A stretch of DNA of 53,667 nt, taken from NCBI GenBank assembly GCA_022826585.1, contig JAJDUR010000089.1:1-53667 (forward strand). The letters run 5' to 3'. Made by a program: the position numbers and the translations under genes. Below, piece by piece: positions 1 to 8,584 of this stretch (position 1 is the stretch's first letter; every line of letters starts with the position of its first letter). Under the pieces are notes generated by a model, which saw nothing but the letters and a program-made list of their open reading frames with translations, ran no database searches and was not told where the DNA came from. The DNA is from Dehalococcoidia bacterium (GTDB lineage Bacteria > Chloroflexota > Dehalococcoidia > Tepidiformales > Tepidiformaceae).

Positions 1-1
1 G

Positions 2-202
2 GCCCACCTCACGTTCGGGGCGGGCATCCACTACTGCCTGGGCGCGCCGCTCGCGCGCCGCGAGCTGTACTACAGCTTCAAGACCCTGGTGGAGCGAGTC
101 GACGAGATGTGGTTCGCGCCAGGGAAGAACGACTTCAAGCACCATCCGCACATGTTCCTTCGGGCGCTGAAGGAGCTCCACATCGAGTTCAGGCTGAAGT
201 AG
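2..202 (+). CDS. Cytochrome P450, C-terminal fragment (gene runs off the left edge)
   Basis: Only the last 66 codons are in the window. The visible part begins inside the haem-binding loop: FGAGIHYCLG matches the P450 signature FGxGxHxCxG, so the Cys is the proximal haem ligand. It is followed by the usual A-R-x-E helix (APLARREL). P450s are haem monooxygenases that use reduced ferredoxin or flavoprotein electrons; the substrate cannot be guessed from this tail. The stop codon TAG is followed without any gap by the ATG of the next gene, so the two are probably cotranscribed. Partial because of the window edge, not because it is broken. Confidence 0.9.
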   Translation, partial: AHLTFGAGIHYCLGAPLARRELYYSFKTLVERVDEMWFAPGKNDFKHHPHMFLRALKELHIEFRLK

Positions 203-1438
203 ATGGCTGGGAGTTGGCCGCGCCTTGCGATTCTCCTCGGTGGAGCAGCCCTGCTCCTTGCAGGGGCGCTCGCGGCCTGCGGTGGGGACGAGGAGCAGCC
301 GGGGCCGCTGAAAATCGGACTGATGCTGTCCTTCGGAGACAGCCCCTCCGAGACGACCCTCGGGCGGCAGCGGGCCTTCGAACTCGCCATCAAGCACATC
401 AATGAAGGTGGCGGCGTGTTCGGGCAACCCGTGGCGATCGCGGTGGGAGACGCTTCCGCTGCCGGTGGGCCGGCAGCGGAAGCCCGCCGCCTGATCGAAG
501 AGGAGGGTGTCCACGCCATCGTTGGACCCAGCAGCAGCGCCGACTCGCTGCTTGTCATCGAAGTGACCGGTCCGGCCGGCATCCCGGCAATCAGCCCGTC
601 CGCTTCCTCGCCCCGGCTCACCGCCGCCAGCGACCGCGACTTCTTCTTCCGCACGGTCCTCTCCGACGTCGCCCAGGGGCCCGTACTGGCGCAGCTCGCG
701 CTCGATCGGGGATACGAGCGAGTGGGCCTGCTCTACCGCGATGACGCGTGGGGGCAAGGGCTCGCCACGACCTTCCAGGAAGCCTGGACGGGCGAACTCA
801 CTGCCGTCCCGGTCGCGCCCGACCAGGAGAGCTACCTCTCCGAACTCGAGCAGAGCGCAAGCGGAAATCCCGAAGCGCTCGTCCTCATCACCTTCGGCAC
901 CGAAGGGGCGATCATCGTGGCCGAAGCGATCGAGGCAGGACTGTACGACCAGTTCGTGTTCGGCGACGCGCTCCGGCGTCCCGAACTCATCGACACGATC
1001 GGCGGGGCCCACCTTGGCGGCATGTACGGGGTCGCGGGCGCACATCTTCGCGACACCGCCGCCGCCCGGGCCTGGGAGGCAGCGGCGCTCGCGGAATACG
1101 GCGAGGTTCCGGAGCTCACCTACATTCGCCAGACCTACGACGCCACCATCGCCATCGCGCTTGCGGCGCAGGCCGCCGGGAGCGTCGACGGCGCTGCCAT
1201 ACGGGACGAACTGCGGGCGATCGGCTCGGCGCCCGGCGAGGCCGTGATCGCGGGTCCAGAGGGCATAGCGGAGGCACTTCGCATCCTCAGGGACGGCGGC
1301 GAGGTCGACTACCAGGGGGCGGCCGGCACGGTCGACTGGGACGCGAACGGCGATCTCGTACGGGGAGCGGTCGCCATCTGGCGCTTCACCCCCGACGGCG
1401 CCATCGAGGACGTCGACGTGGTCGCCTACGAACCATAG
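203..1438 (+). CDS. Branched-chain amino acid-type ABC transporter substrate-binding lipoprotein
   Basis: 411 residues. The N-terminus is a lipoprotein signal peptide: a short charged start, a hydrophobic run, then a lipobox LAAC with the lipidated Cys at residue 26. After it comes a type 1 periplasmic binding fold of the Leu/Ile/Val-binding family (Peripla_BP_6): KIGLMLSFGD strand, a GGGVFGQPV segment, and the IVGPSSSADS loop. The mature protein would sit on the outer face of the membrane and deliver a small ligand to a permease. No permease or ATPase genes are beside it, which is unusual for the family; it could serve a distant transporter or act as a sensor. Start chosen because ATG directly abuts the P450 stop and gives a complete signal peptide. 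Confidence 0.88.
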   Translation: MAGSWPRLAILLGGAALLLAGALAACGGDEEQPGPLKIGLMLSFGDSPSETTLGRQRAFELAIKHINEGGGVFGQPVAIAVGDASAAGGPAAEARRLIEEEGVHAIVGPSSSADSLLVIEVTGPAGIPAISPSASSPRLTAASDRDFFFRTVLSDVAQGPVLAQLALDRGYERVGLLYRDDAWGQGLATTFQEAWTGELTAVPVAPDQESYLSELEQSASGNPEALVLITFGTEGAIIVAEAIEAGLYDQFVFGDALRRPELIDTIGGAHLGGMYGVAGAHLRDTAAARAWEAAALAEYGEVPELTYIRQTYDATIAIALAAQAAGSVDGAAIRDELRAIGSAPGEAVIAGPEGIAEALRILRDGGEVDYQGAAGTVDWDANGDLVRGAVAIWRFTPDGAIEDVDVVAYEP

Positions 1439-1449
1439 GAAGAGCGAAC

Positions 1450-2523
1450 ATGACCGGTATCTGGCGCAAGGACGGCGACAAGTGGAGCCTCGCAAGGCCG
1501 AGTGACTACCAGGATGAGAATGAACTCCACGACCGAATCGTGGAAGCGCCCGAGATGCTGCCACTCTCGGGGCAGCCCGAAATCGTGGCCAAGTACCGCG
1601 AAGTACCGCTCGGCGGTGGATCTGCCGACGTACTGGCCTTCGAAGCGAGCGGCCGCCCAGTAGTCATCGAGGTCAAGCTCTCGAAGAATCCCGAGGCGAA
1701 GCGCGCCGTGGTAGCGCAGACCCTCGCCTACGCCGCATGGCTCCACGGTGCGACGATAGCCGACCTTGAAGGGGGGATTCTCGGCCGGCACCTCGCCGGC
1801 AAGAGCCTCACGGACGACATTGAGGAGACCCACGGCGAGGAGACAATCGAACGCGAAGAGTTCCATGATGCGCTCGCGACTGATCTCGACCGCGGTAGCT
1901 TCCGTCTCGTCATCGTGCTCGACGACGCGCCCACGCAGCTGGTCCGGCTGATGGGCTACCTGGAGACGATCACAACCGACCAGATCACGGTCGACCTCGT
2001 GACGGTGACCGCCTACGAGGTGAACGGCACCCAGATTCTCGTGCCACAACGCATTGATCCCGGACGCGAGCCGGAACTGGAACCGGACAAGGGAACGGAG
2101 CGGCCCCGACGTTCACGCCGAACCGGTTCTGTTACGACGCAGGGTTCCGGGGCGTTTCTGGAAGTGGCCGCTGAATCGACAGACGAAGAACTGGCTGAAC
2201 TCTTGAGAAGGTGCGCTGACTGGGCGGACGGTCTCGAGGAAGAAGGACTCGCCCGGGTTTACACCGCCAGGGGATCCGTCTACACGAGTCTCCAGCCTCG
2301 CCTGTTGAACGAGAAGGCTTCACTAGCGAATCCCCAAACGAGTTCTGGACGCGCGTACGTGACACTCAACCCTACAGTCATCGAGCGAAGAGCTCCCACC
2401 TCGCTAGCCGCGATCGAGCAAGCCCCGAACGCCAAGGAAGGGACGGGTAGCACGAAGGCAATCACCTCAGAACTCTTGGCCGCCCTCACCCAAGCGTACC
2501 GCGAAGCAGCGGGAAAGGACTAA
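1450..2523 (+). CDS. PD-(D/E)XK nuclease-superfamily protein, DUF91/NucS-like N-terminus
   Basis: 357 residues. The first ~130 residues look like a PD-(D/E)XK nuclease core: an E-L-H-D helix near residue 30, SADVLAFE (the Asp position) and VVIEVKL (the E-x-K pair), followed by a helix with AVVAQTLAYAAWL. This arrangement is typical of NucS/DUF91-like single-strand or mismatch endonucleases. The remaining ~150 residues (from about 200) match nothing I recognise. Its base composition is clearly lower in GC than its neighbours: bases 2281-2340 hold 33 G+C of 60. Together with the second nuclease-like gene at 3447-4526 this suggests acquired defence or repair DNA. The open frame extends upstream, but the part before this ATG lies inside the previous gene and is low-complexity Arg-rich sequence, so ATG 1450 is the sensible start. 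Confidence 0.7.
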   Translation: MTGIWRKDGDKWSLARPSDYQDENELHDRIVEAPEMLPLSGQPEIVAKYREVPLGGGSADVLAFEASGRPVVIEVKLSKNPEAKRAVVAQTLAYAAWLHGATIADLEGGILGRHLAGKSLTDDIEETHGEETIEREEFHDALATDLDRGSFRLVIVLDDAPTQLVRLMGYLETITTDQITVDLVTVTAYEVNGTQILVPQRIDPGREPELEPDKGTERPRRSRRTGSVTTQGSGAFLEVAAESTDEELAELLRRCADWADGLEEEGLARVYTARGSVYTSLQPRLLNEKASLANPQTSSGRAYVTLNPTVIERRAPTSLAAIEQAPNAKEGTGSTKAITSELLAALTQAYREAAGKD

Positions 2524-2526
2524 GAC

Positions 2527-3438
2527 ATGCGTATCGGGATATCGGTGGCGACGGCGCTGCAGGCGCCGGACGCGCGCACGGGGGCGCGCTGGGCCGTGGA
2601 GCGGGCCGCGGCCGCCCGCGAGGCGGGACTCGACAGCCTCTTCGTGGGGGATCACCACAGCACGAGGCCGATGCTCTACTACCAGAACGTGCCGCTGCTG
2701 GGGCGGATGCTGGCGGAGTGGAGCGGCGCACCGGCGGGGGCGCTCTTCCTGCTGCCGCTGTGGCACCCGGTGCTGCTGGCCGAGCTGATCGCGACTACGG
2801 CGGCGCTGCACGACGACCGCTTCATCATGCAGTGCGCGGTCGGGCCGGACGACAACCAGTTCCCGGCCCTGGGCGTGAACGTGAAGCACCGGCCCTCCCG
2901 CTTCGAGGAGTCGCTCGACATCATGCGGCGGCTGTGGGCGGGGGACACGGTGAGCTCGGAGGGGCGCTGGACGTTCGAGAACGCCCGGATCATGCCGGAC
3001 CCGCCCGAGGGGGTGGAGGTCTGGATCGGGGCGGTGGCGAGCCAGGCCCTGGACCGCGCCGCCCGGCTCGGGGACGGCTGGCTGGCTGCGCCGGGGCTCA
3101 CCCCCGAGGGGGCGGCGGCGCAGTCGGCGGAGTATCACGAGCGCCGGCAGGCCCACGGTCACGCGAACCCGGGCATTGTCGCCATCCGGCGCGACATCTA
3201 CGTCGGGGAGAGCGACGCGGAGGCGGAGGAGACGACGCGCGCCGTGCTGGAGGCGGGGCACCGCGGGTTCGACCGCTCGGCGATGGCGATCGGCAGCCCG
3301 GAAACGGTCGCGGCGGAGTTCCGGGCGCTCGGGGAGGCGGGCTACACGGACGTCATCGTGCGCAACCTGATGCCCACGCAGGAGCACGCGCTGGCGTCGA
3401 TCGGGCGGCTGGCCGAGGTGCGGGCCAGCCTGGCGTAG
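2527..3438 (+). CDS. LLM-class flavin-dependent oxidoreductase (luciferase-like monooxygenase)
   Basis: 303 residues, about the usual length. The fold signature is an (alpha/beta)8 barrel beginning with a short strand (MRIGISVATAL), then AAAREAGLDSLFVGDHH, a helix with REAG and a D-H pair typical of bacterial luciferase and F420- or FMN-dependent oxidoreductases, then RFEESLDIMRRLW and WIGAVASQALDRAARLGDGW. These enzymes use FMNH2 or F420; the residues here do not let me choose between them. The gene starts 3 nt after the previous stop. It is extremely GC-rich (bases 3061-3120 hold 52 G+C of 60), unlike the two nuclease-like genes on either side, so it looks native while they look foreign. 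Confidence 0.85.
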   Translation: MRIGISVATALQAPDARTGARWAVERAAAAREAGLDSLFVGDHHSTRPMLYYQNVPLLGRMLAEWSGAPAGALFLLPLWHPVLLAELIATTAALHDDRFIMQCAVGPDDNQFPALGVNVKHRPSRFEESLDIMRRLWAGDTVSSEGRWTFENARIMPDPPEGVEVWIGAVASQALDRAARLGDGWLAAPGLTPEGAAAQSAEYHERRQAHGHANPGIVAIRRDIYVGESDAEAEETTRAVLEAGHRGFDRSAMAIGSPETVAAEFRALGEAGYTDVIVRNLMPTQEHALASIGRLAEVRASLA

Positions 3439-3446
3439 GGCCCCAG

Positions 3447-4526
3447 TCAGTCGAAAATCAGGTCCATGTCCGTCTCGCTGTAGCCGAAGAGCACGAGTAG
3501 ACGAGCAGCGCGGCGCTTCAAGTCACTCGCGCTAGCGTGGCACTCCAGCCAGTACGCAGAGTTGGCCACTTGGCGTGGAGCCCTGAGGGAGCCCTGCGTG
3601 GTTTCCACATACGATCGCCTGCCCGCTGGGCTTCCAACCGCCTCAGGAAACCGATCGGCGTGGCGTTCGTACAGCGCTTCCGCCACAAGAACAAAGACAT
3701 CCACCCACCGCTCGACTTGACGTTCGCGGCCCCAGAGCCGAAGGGTGGTCGGGGGAACAGCCGCCTTCGCTTTCTTCGAGCCTTTCGTTGACGGCTCTGG
3801 CTGCCCATCCGCCTGCTTCGGCGGCGACGGCACAGCAGCGAGGTCTGCCTCAACCACAGAGCCTGTCTGTGCCTGAAGGAAGTCCGCCACCTGCTCTCGC
3901 GATGGCCGGAGCCGTATGGAGTTGAACACGCGCCCCTCAACGAGATCGATCAGTTCCTGTGGTGGAACGTTGAGCATGGACCTCCACACACGCGGAAGTT
4001 CGCCCTTGAGCCTTTCGGAGTCCAACCTTGCGGCCAGTACCTGCCGCGCGTGGCGTTCGGACTTGTGGTCCACCAAAGCCCGGTAGTCCAAGAACGTCTC
4101 AAAGTCGTCGACCAGTTGATCAACCGAATCTGTCTTGATGGACAGTTCAGCAAAACGTCTCTCGTCCGGACGCCCTTTCTCTCGGGGCAGGTACAACCAC
4201 CACTCCCATCCCGTCGTCAGCACGCAGATGTCAACACCTTCGTTGAACGCATAGCCGAGCACTTGATCCACGTGATCGTCTAGCCGCGCACCAGCAGTCT
4301 TCACTTCGACAAGGGCAACCGCTCCCCTTCGCGGAGCCATCAGGGCGAGATCGACTCTTCCGGTCTTCTTTGTGCCAACGGGGTATTCGGGGGTTACTCG
4401 CGACTGGTCAAAAGCGTCCCACTCCAGCTCTCTCAAGATAGGAAGAACTGCCTGGAATTTCGTCGCTTCTTCGTTAGGGGGCACCGCGAGCCCACGAATA
4501 CGCTCAATTACATCCCGTAGGGGCAT
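3447..4526 (-). CDS. HsdR N-terminal-like (type I restriction R subunit fold) nuclease-domain protein
   Basis: 359 residues. Residues ~15-120 resemble the HSDR_N family: NEEATKFQAVLPILRELEWD, then GTKKTGRVDLALM (Asp), VALVEVKTAG (E-x-K) and a QVLGYAFNEGVDICVLTTG helix-strand, i.e. a PD-(D/E)XK catalytic core. The middle and C-terminal parts hold no helicase motifs, so this is not a complete HsdR subunit, and no methylase or specificity gene is nearby. Similar orphan proteins are annotated only as type I restriction N-terminal domain proteins. GC is low for this genome (29 of 60 in 4081-4140), supporting horizontal acquisition. It points toward the preceding LLM gene and ends 8 nt from its stop (convergent). 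Confidence 0.72.
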   Translation of the reverse strand: MPLRDVIERIRGLAVPPNEEATKFQAVLPILRELEWDAFDQSRVTPEYPVGTKKTGRVDLALMAPRRGAVALVEVKTAGARLDDHVDQVLGYAFNEGVDICVLTTGWEWWLYLPREKGRPDERRFAELSIKTDSVDQLVDDFETFLDYRALVDHKSERHARQVLAARLDSERLKGELPRVWRSMLNVPPQELIDLVEGRVFNSIRLRPSREQVADFLQAQTGSVVEADLAAVPSPPKQADGQPEPSTKGSKKAKAAVPPTTLRLWGRERQVERWVDVFVLVAEALYERHADRFPEAVGSPAGRRSYVETTQGSLRAPRQVANSAYWLECHASASDLKRRAARLLVLFGYSETDMDLIFD

Positions 4527-4623
4527 GGCCCGGAATCCTACAGCATGGCCTCAGGCGTACTGGCTCGCGGGGGCGGGATCGCGTAGCGTGCGCGGGCACT
4601 TTGAACGCACGGAAGAGAGACTC

Positions 4624-5196
4624 ATGACCATCCACACCGGAAAGCCCGTCATGCACCACCTCGGGTTCGTCGTGAAGGACGCCGACGAGATGGCGAACAC
4701 GTACACGAACCTGCTGGGCGCCGAGTTCCGCCTGATGCCGCCCTACATGGTCCACTCGATGGCGGGCGAGGAAGCCGAGCTGCGCGTCTACTACGGCGCC
4801 ATCGCCGGGAGCATCGCCGAGATCATCCAGCCCGTGCGGGGCGATACGCCCCATCAGCAGTGGCTCGACGAGCGGGGCGAGGGCGTCCAGCACCTCGGCC
4901 TGTACGTGGACGACGTGGTGTCCGCGACGAAGGACCTGCTGGAGAAGGGCGGCGAAATCCGCTGGGTCTACCCGAACGCGGGCGTCGTGCAACTGAACTT
5001 CGACAGCTCGCTCGACGAAATCATGGGCGAGACGCTTCCGGGCAGCCTGACCTACCTGCACGCGGCGGGCGGCGGCCCCATCCTCGAGCTGCTGGGTCCG
5101 CCCATCCACACGGGCGTGGTCGGAGGGGCCGTGGCCGGTCTCGACGAGCTCTGGGAGACAACGTTCCCGCCGGTCGAGCCGCTCCAGCAAGGGTAG
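4624..5196 (+). CDS. VOC-family protein (glyoxalase / methylmalonyl-CoA epimerase-like)
   Basis: 190 residues. Paired beta-alpha-beta-beta-beta modules are visible: MHHLGFVVKDADEMANTYTNLLG opens module one and VQHLGLYVDDVVSATKDLLEKGG opens module two, with metal-type ligands H (in MHHLGF), H (in VQHLG) and a late E (ILELLGPP). Methylmalonyl-CoA epimerase and lactoylglutathione lyase share this layout; the substrate is not determined here. Start ATG 4624 was chosen because it sits after a purine-rich stretch and gives the canonical VOC N-terminus; the open frame reaches back to 4372 over the divergent nuclease gene. Confidence 0.78.
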   Translation: MTIHTGKPVMHHLGFVVKDADEMANTYTNLLGAEFRLMPPYMVHSMAGEEAELRVYYGAIAGSIAEIIQPVRGDTPHQQWLDERGEGVQHLGLYVDDVVSATKDLLEKGGEIRWVYPNAGVVQLNFDSSLDEIMGETLPGSLTYLHAAGGGPILELLGPPIHTGVVGGAVAGLDELWETTFPPVEPLQQG

Positions 5197-5209
5197 GCCA
5201 GCCGACCGT

Positions 5210-5494
5210 TCAGTCTTCGGTTTCGCGCGGCGTGAAGGCATCCTGCGTGAGCGAGGCGATGTCCGCCTCGACGATATCGGCGTGCTCGCGGAAGGCCTTC
5301 GCGGCGTCGGCGAGGGCGGCGTTGTAGAGGTCGGGACCGGCGAGGTCGAGCACGAAATCGAGGAGGAACCCGGCGGCGAGCTCGCCCACGTCCTCGCCTC
5401 GTTCCTCGAGCAGCCAGGCCTGGAGCTCGCGCACCATGGCGCGGCGGCGCCTCGCGTCGAGGCGCTCCGACAATCCCCGGCCCTTGTCCGCCAT
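5210..5494 (-). CDS. DUF2164 family small protein
   Basis: 94 residues. The pattern LQAWLLEERGEDVGELAAGF followed by LLDFVLDLAGPDLYNAAL and a charged tail matches DUF2164, a short family of unknown function built of two or three helices. The family has a recurring G-(D/E)-L-x-A-x-x-L-L-D-F core and a G-P-x-x-Y-N motif, both present. Start ATG 5494 (MADKGRGL) was preferred over an upstream in-frame Met at 5704, which would run across the promoter and start of the divergent nfeD gene. It converges with the VOC gene (13 nt between stops). Confidence 0.7.
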   Translation of the reverse strand: MADKGRGLSERLDARRRRAMVRELQAWLLEERGEDVGELAAGFLLDFVLDLAGPDLYNAALADAAKAFREHADIVEADIASLTQDAFTPRETED

Positions 5495-5550
5495 GGCGTT
5501 CCCCCGCGGGAAGGGTAACGGTCTTCCCACAAACCGCCGAACGCGCTGGC

Positions 5551-5556
5551 TATACT
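5551..5556 (+). promoter_or_regulatory. Candidate -10 hexamer TATACT for nfeD
   Basis: TATACT lies 8 nt before ATG 5565 in an otherwise GC-rich stretch. No convincing -35 is visible 16-18 nt upstream. If real, transcription would begin at or beside the start codon (leaderless mRNA), as inferred for other genes in this window. Confidence 0.4.
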
Positions 5557-5564
5557 CGATGGAG

Positions 5565-6884
5565 ATGCCGCACCTCCGGATGGTCCGTCGCGCCTTCCTG
5601 CTGATCCTGATCGCGGTCGGGATCGGGGCGGCGTGCGGCAGCGACGACGCCGAGCGCGACGCTGTCCACCTGCTGGAGATCGACGGCGGCATCGGGCCGA
5701 TCACGGAGCGCTACATCGACCGGGGCATCAGCAAGGCTGAGGACGACGGCGCGAGGCTCATCGTCATCGAGATCGACACGCCCGGCGGGTTCAGCTCGTC
5801 CATGCGCGAGATCGTGCAGCGTATCGAGGCCTCGAACGTGCCGGTGGTGGTGTACGTGTCGCCCTACGGGGCACGGGCGGCGAGCGCGGGGACGTTCATC
5901 ACGATGTCGGCGCACATTGCGGTGATGGCGCCGAACACGTCGATCGGGGCCGCCTCGGCGGTGAATGCGGACGGGAGCGACATCGAGGGCAACCTGGGGA
6001 AGAAGGTCGAGAACGACGCCGTCAGCTTCATCCGCGGGATCGCGGAGCTGCGGGGCCGGAACGCGGACTGGGCGGAGGATGCGGTGCGGGAGGCGGTGTC
6101 GGCGACGCAGACGGAAGCAGTCGAGCTGAACGTCGTCGACTTCGTGGCGGGCAGCCTGGACGAGATCCTGGACCATATCGAGGGGTCCACGGTCGAGCTG
6201 AAGCCGGGGCTGATGGTGACGCTGACGGGGCTGCCGGAGGCGGAGCGGGTGCGCACGGACATGACCGTCTGGGAGCGCATGCTGGAGCATCTGGCCAACC
6301 CGACGCTGGCGACGATCCTGCTCTCGCTCGGGATGATCGGCCTCTTCATCGAGCTCTCGAACCCGGGGACGATCTTCCCGGGCGTGGCCGGGGTGCTGGC
6401 GATCGCGATCGGGTTCCTGGCGCTGGGCGTCCTGCCGGTCGACACGATCGGGCTGGTCCTGATCGGGATCGCGCTGCTCTTCTTTGCGCTGGAGCTGTTC
6501 GTGCCGTCCGGGGGGATACTCGCCGGGGGCGGCCTGGTGGCGCTCGTTCTGGGAGCGATCATCGCCTTCCGGGACACTCCCACGGAGTTCCAGCCGAACC
6601 GCATCGTCGTCGGCATCCTGGGGTTCCTGCTGGTGGTGGTGTTCACCTCCATGGCGATCGGGCTGGCGCGGATGCGGAAGAATCGCTCGGAAACCGGAGC
6701 GGAGGCGCTTGTCGGTAGAATGGCGGTCGCACGCACGCCGCTTTCACCGGACGGCATGGTGTTTATCCAGGGCGAGCGCTGGCGGGCGGAACTGGAAGAC
6801 GGCTCCGCCTCGGAGGGCGAAGAGGTGCGCGTGGTGAGCGCAGACGGCTTGATGCTCAGGGTACGGAAGGAGAACCATCCATGA
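5565..6884 (+). CDS. nfeD: NfeD-family membrane-bound serine protease (ClpP-class) with NfeD OB-fold tail
   Basis: About 439 residues. An N-terminal hydrophobic signal segment (residues ~10-25) leads to a ClpP/SppA-like periplasmic protease domain: VIEIDTPGG, then [18 protein letters not shown], whose Ser in ASAG is the expected nucleophile, and [13 protein letters not shown], which carries the expected catalytic Lys. Residues ~245-390 contain four to five transmembrane helices ([20 protein letters not shown] onward), and the C-terminal ~60 residues form the NfeD OB-fold. It overlaps the slipin gene by 4 nt (ATGA), the conserved NfeD-stomatin operon; family members cleave stomatin C-termini. 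The start is uncertain: ATG 5559, 5565 or 5580 are in frame; 5565 is taken because of the candidate -10 element upstream. Confidence 0.88.
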   Translation: MPHLRMVRRAFLLILIAVGIGAACGSDDAERDAVHLLEIDGGIGPITERYIDRGISKAEDDGARLIVIEIDTPGGFSSSMREIVQRIEASNVPVVVYVSPYGARAASAGTFITMSAHIAVMAPNTSIGAASAVNADGSDIEGNLGKKVENDAVSFIRGIAELRGRNADWAEDAVREAVSATQTEAVELNVVDFVAGSLDEILDHIEGSTVELKPGLMVTLTGLPEAERVRTDMTVWERMLEHLANPTLATILLSLGMIGLFIELSNPGTIFPGVAGVLAIAIGFLALGVLPVDTIGLVLIGIALLFFALELFVPSGGILAGGGLVALVLGAIIAFRDTPTEFQPNRIVVGILGFLLVVVFTSMAIGLARMRKNRSETGAEALVGRMAVARTPLSPDGMVFIQGERWRAELEDGSASEGEEVRVVSADGLMLRVRKENHP

Positions 6885-7717
6885 CCCAGGAATTGCCACA
6901 ACCGGAACAGTTCGACCAGGAGCCGCCTAGCAGCATGCTCGCCACCATCATTCGCGTCTTCCTGCTGGGGTTGAGCGCGATCCTGTTGATCCCGCTCCTG
7001 CCGTTCCAGGTGCGCGTGGTGGCGGAGTACGAGCGGGGCGTGATCTTCCGGCTCGGACGCCTCCAGGGCGCGAAGGGGCCGGGCCTCTTCGTGCTGCTGC
7101 CGTTCATCGACCGAATGGTGAAGGTCGACCTTCGCACGATCACGCTGGACGTGCCCTCGCAGGAAGCAATCACGCGCGACAACGTGACGGTGAAGGTGAA
7201 CGCGGTCGTCTACTTCCGCGTGGTCGAGCCGACCATGGCGGTGGTACGCATCCTCGATTTCGTCCGCGCCACCTCGCAGATCTCGCAGACGACGCTGCGC
7301 TCGGTGATGGGCCAGACGGACCTCGACGGCCTGCTCTCCCAGCGCGAGGAAGTGAACCAGGAGCTACAGTCGATCATCGACGAAGAGACCGAGCCGTGGG
7401 GCATCAAGGTGAGCACGGTCGAGGTGAAGGACGTCGAGCTGCCGCCGCAGATGCAGCGCGCCATGGCCGCGCAGGCCGAGGCGGAACGCGACCGGCGCGC
7501 CAAGATCATCGCCGCCGACGGCGAGTTCCAGGCGAGCGAGCGGCTGCGTGAAGCGGCGGACGTCATGGCCGCCCAGCCGATCACGCTCCAGCTGCGCTAC
7601 CTGCAGACGCTCGGCGAGATATCGGTGGAGAACAACTCGACGATCGTGTTCCCGCTCCCGATGGACCTGATCCGCATGTTCATCGAGGAAGGCGACGACG
7701 AGGACGACGAGGACTAG
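6881..7717 (+). CDS. Slipin/stomatin-like SPFH-domain membrane protein
   Basis: 278 residues. One N-terminal hydrophobic hairpin (residues ~20-45, [17 protein letters not shown]) anchors it to the membrane, followed by the SPFH/PHB domain: [21 protein letters not shown] is diagnostic of slipins. A coiled-coil region rich in A, E and R ([22 protein letters not shown]) follows, and the C-terminus is a strongly acidic tail ([10 protein letters not shown]). Slipins oligomerise into membrane-domain scaffolds and are partners and substrates of NfeD proteases, whose gene overlaps this one upstream. The arrangement is that of the classic two-gene operon. It converges on birA with 9 nt between stops. 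Confidence 0.92.
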   Translation: MTQELPQPEQFDQEPPSSMLATIIRVFLLGLSAILLIPLLPFQVRVVAEYERGVIFRLGRLQGAKGPGLFVLLPFIDRMVKVDLRTITLDVPSQEAITRDNVTVKVNAVVYFRVVEPTMAVVRILDFVRATSQISQTTLRSVMGQTDLDGLLSQREEVNQELQSIIDEETEPWGIKVSTVEVKDVELPPQMQRAMAAQAEAERDRRAKIIAADGEFQASERLREAADVMAAQPITLQLRYLQTLGEISVENNSTIVFPLPMDLIRMFIEEGDDEDDED

Positions 7718-7726
7718 CGAGCGGCG

Positions 7727-8506
7727 CTACGCCTCGGGACGGACGGAAACATCGGCGGCGAGCACCGTGAGGCGCTCGCCGCCGTCGCGTTCGACGAGGA
7801 GGGCGCCATCGGGCGCGACGTCGAGGGCGCGAGCGTCGTAGGCGCCTTCCGACTCCTCGACGGTGACGCGGCGGCCGAGCACGAGGCTCACCGCGCGATA
7901 GGCCGCGACGAGCTCGGCTTCGGGGGCGGCGATCGCGGCCTCGAGCTCGTCGCAGATGCGAGCGAGCAACTCTTCGCGGGCAACCTCGCGACCAAGCTCG
8001 CGGAAGAGGCTGGTGGCGACCTCGTGCAGGGTGGGGTCGGCGGTTGGGTCGGCGTTCACGTTGATACCGATGCCGGCGTAGGCGGTAGGGCCGGCGGGGC
8101 CGGTCTCGCCGTCGATGAGCATGCCACAGAGCTTGCGCTCGCTCACCCAGATGTCGTTCGGCCACTTGATGCGGGCGTCGACGGCCTCGTGCGCGCAGGC
8201 GCGACAGACGGCGAGGGGGACGGCGAGGGGGAGGCGGGCGTACTGCTCGCGCGAGGGCCGGAGGATGAGGGTGAAGTAGAGGCTGCCGCCCGGTGGACTG
8301 AAGAAGCCGCGCCCGCGCCGCCCGCGACCGGCGGTCTGCTGCTCGGCGAGGATGAGGGAGCCGTTGGGCGCACCTGCTGCGGCGGCATCGCGGGCGAGGT
8401 CCATGGTCGAGGACGTCTCGCGCACGTAGCGGAAGTCGCGGCCGAGGGAGGCGGTGTGGAGGGCGGCGGCGAAGCGGTCGGCGTCGAAGGCTGGGGAGTC
8501 GGGCAT
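7727..8506 (-). CDS. birA: Biotin--[acetyl-CoA carboxylase] ligase
   Basis: 259 residues. Catalyses biotin adenylation and transfer to the lysine of biotin carrier protein. The catalytic domain is clear: ETSSTMDLARD, the AEQQTAGRGRRGRGFFSP adenylate-binding loop (GRGRxGR), then IKWPNDIWV and KLCGMLID with GIGINVN. There is no N-terminal helix-turn-helix, so it is the monofunctional type and not a bio-operon repressor. A target, the carrier at 38678-39223 with its SMKM lysine, is in this window. Upstream on the same strand lie an intrinsic terminator (8527-8564) and an 18-codon ORF, so expression may depend on read-through. Confidence 0.92.
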   Translation of the reverse strand: MPDSPAFDADRFAAALHTASLGRDFRYVRETSSTMDLARDAAAAGAPNGSLILAEQQTAGRGRRGRGFFSPPGGSLYFTLILRPSREQYARLPLAVPLAVCRACAHEAVDARIKWPNDIWVSERKLCGMLIDGETGPAGPTAYAGIGINVNADPTADPTLHEVATSLFRELGREVAREELLARICDELEAAIAAPEAELVAAYRAVSLVLGRRVTVEESEGAYDARALDVAPDGALLVERDGGERLTVLAADVSVRPEA

Positions 8507-8526
8507 CGCTCGGGAATCCGGGAATG

Positions 8527-8564
8527 AAAAAGGGGCCTGGCGGCAATCGCACCGCGCAGGCCCC
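8527..8564 (-). terminator. Intrinsic terminator between leader ORF and birA
   Basis: Read on the minus strand: GGGGCCTG (8564-8557), an inner GCGG/CCGC extension with a small bulge, a short loop, then CAGGCCCC (8539-8532), followed at once by TTTTT (8531-8527). An 8-bp GC-rich stem plus U-tract is a standard Rho-independent terminator. There is no T-run on the plus-strand side. It lies 21 nt upstream of the birA start, so it would end transcripts started further upstream unless it is antiterminated. Confidence 0.8.
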
Positions 8565-8584
8565 GTTCGTAGCTCAACGCTTTT

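Noticed and set aside
748-1449. N-terminal extension of the DUF91-like protein to 591 codons
   Set aside because: It runs through the lipoprotein gene in another frame and is Arg-rich low-complexity sequence.
3447-4526. Complete type I restriction R subunit
   Set aside because: Only 359 residues, no DEAD-helicase motifs, and no hsdM or hsdS nearby.
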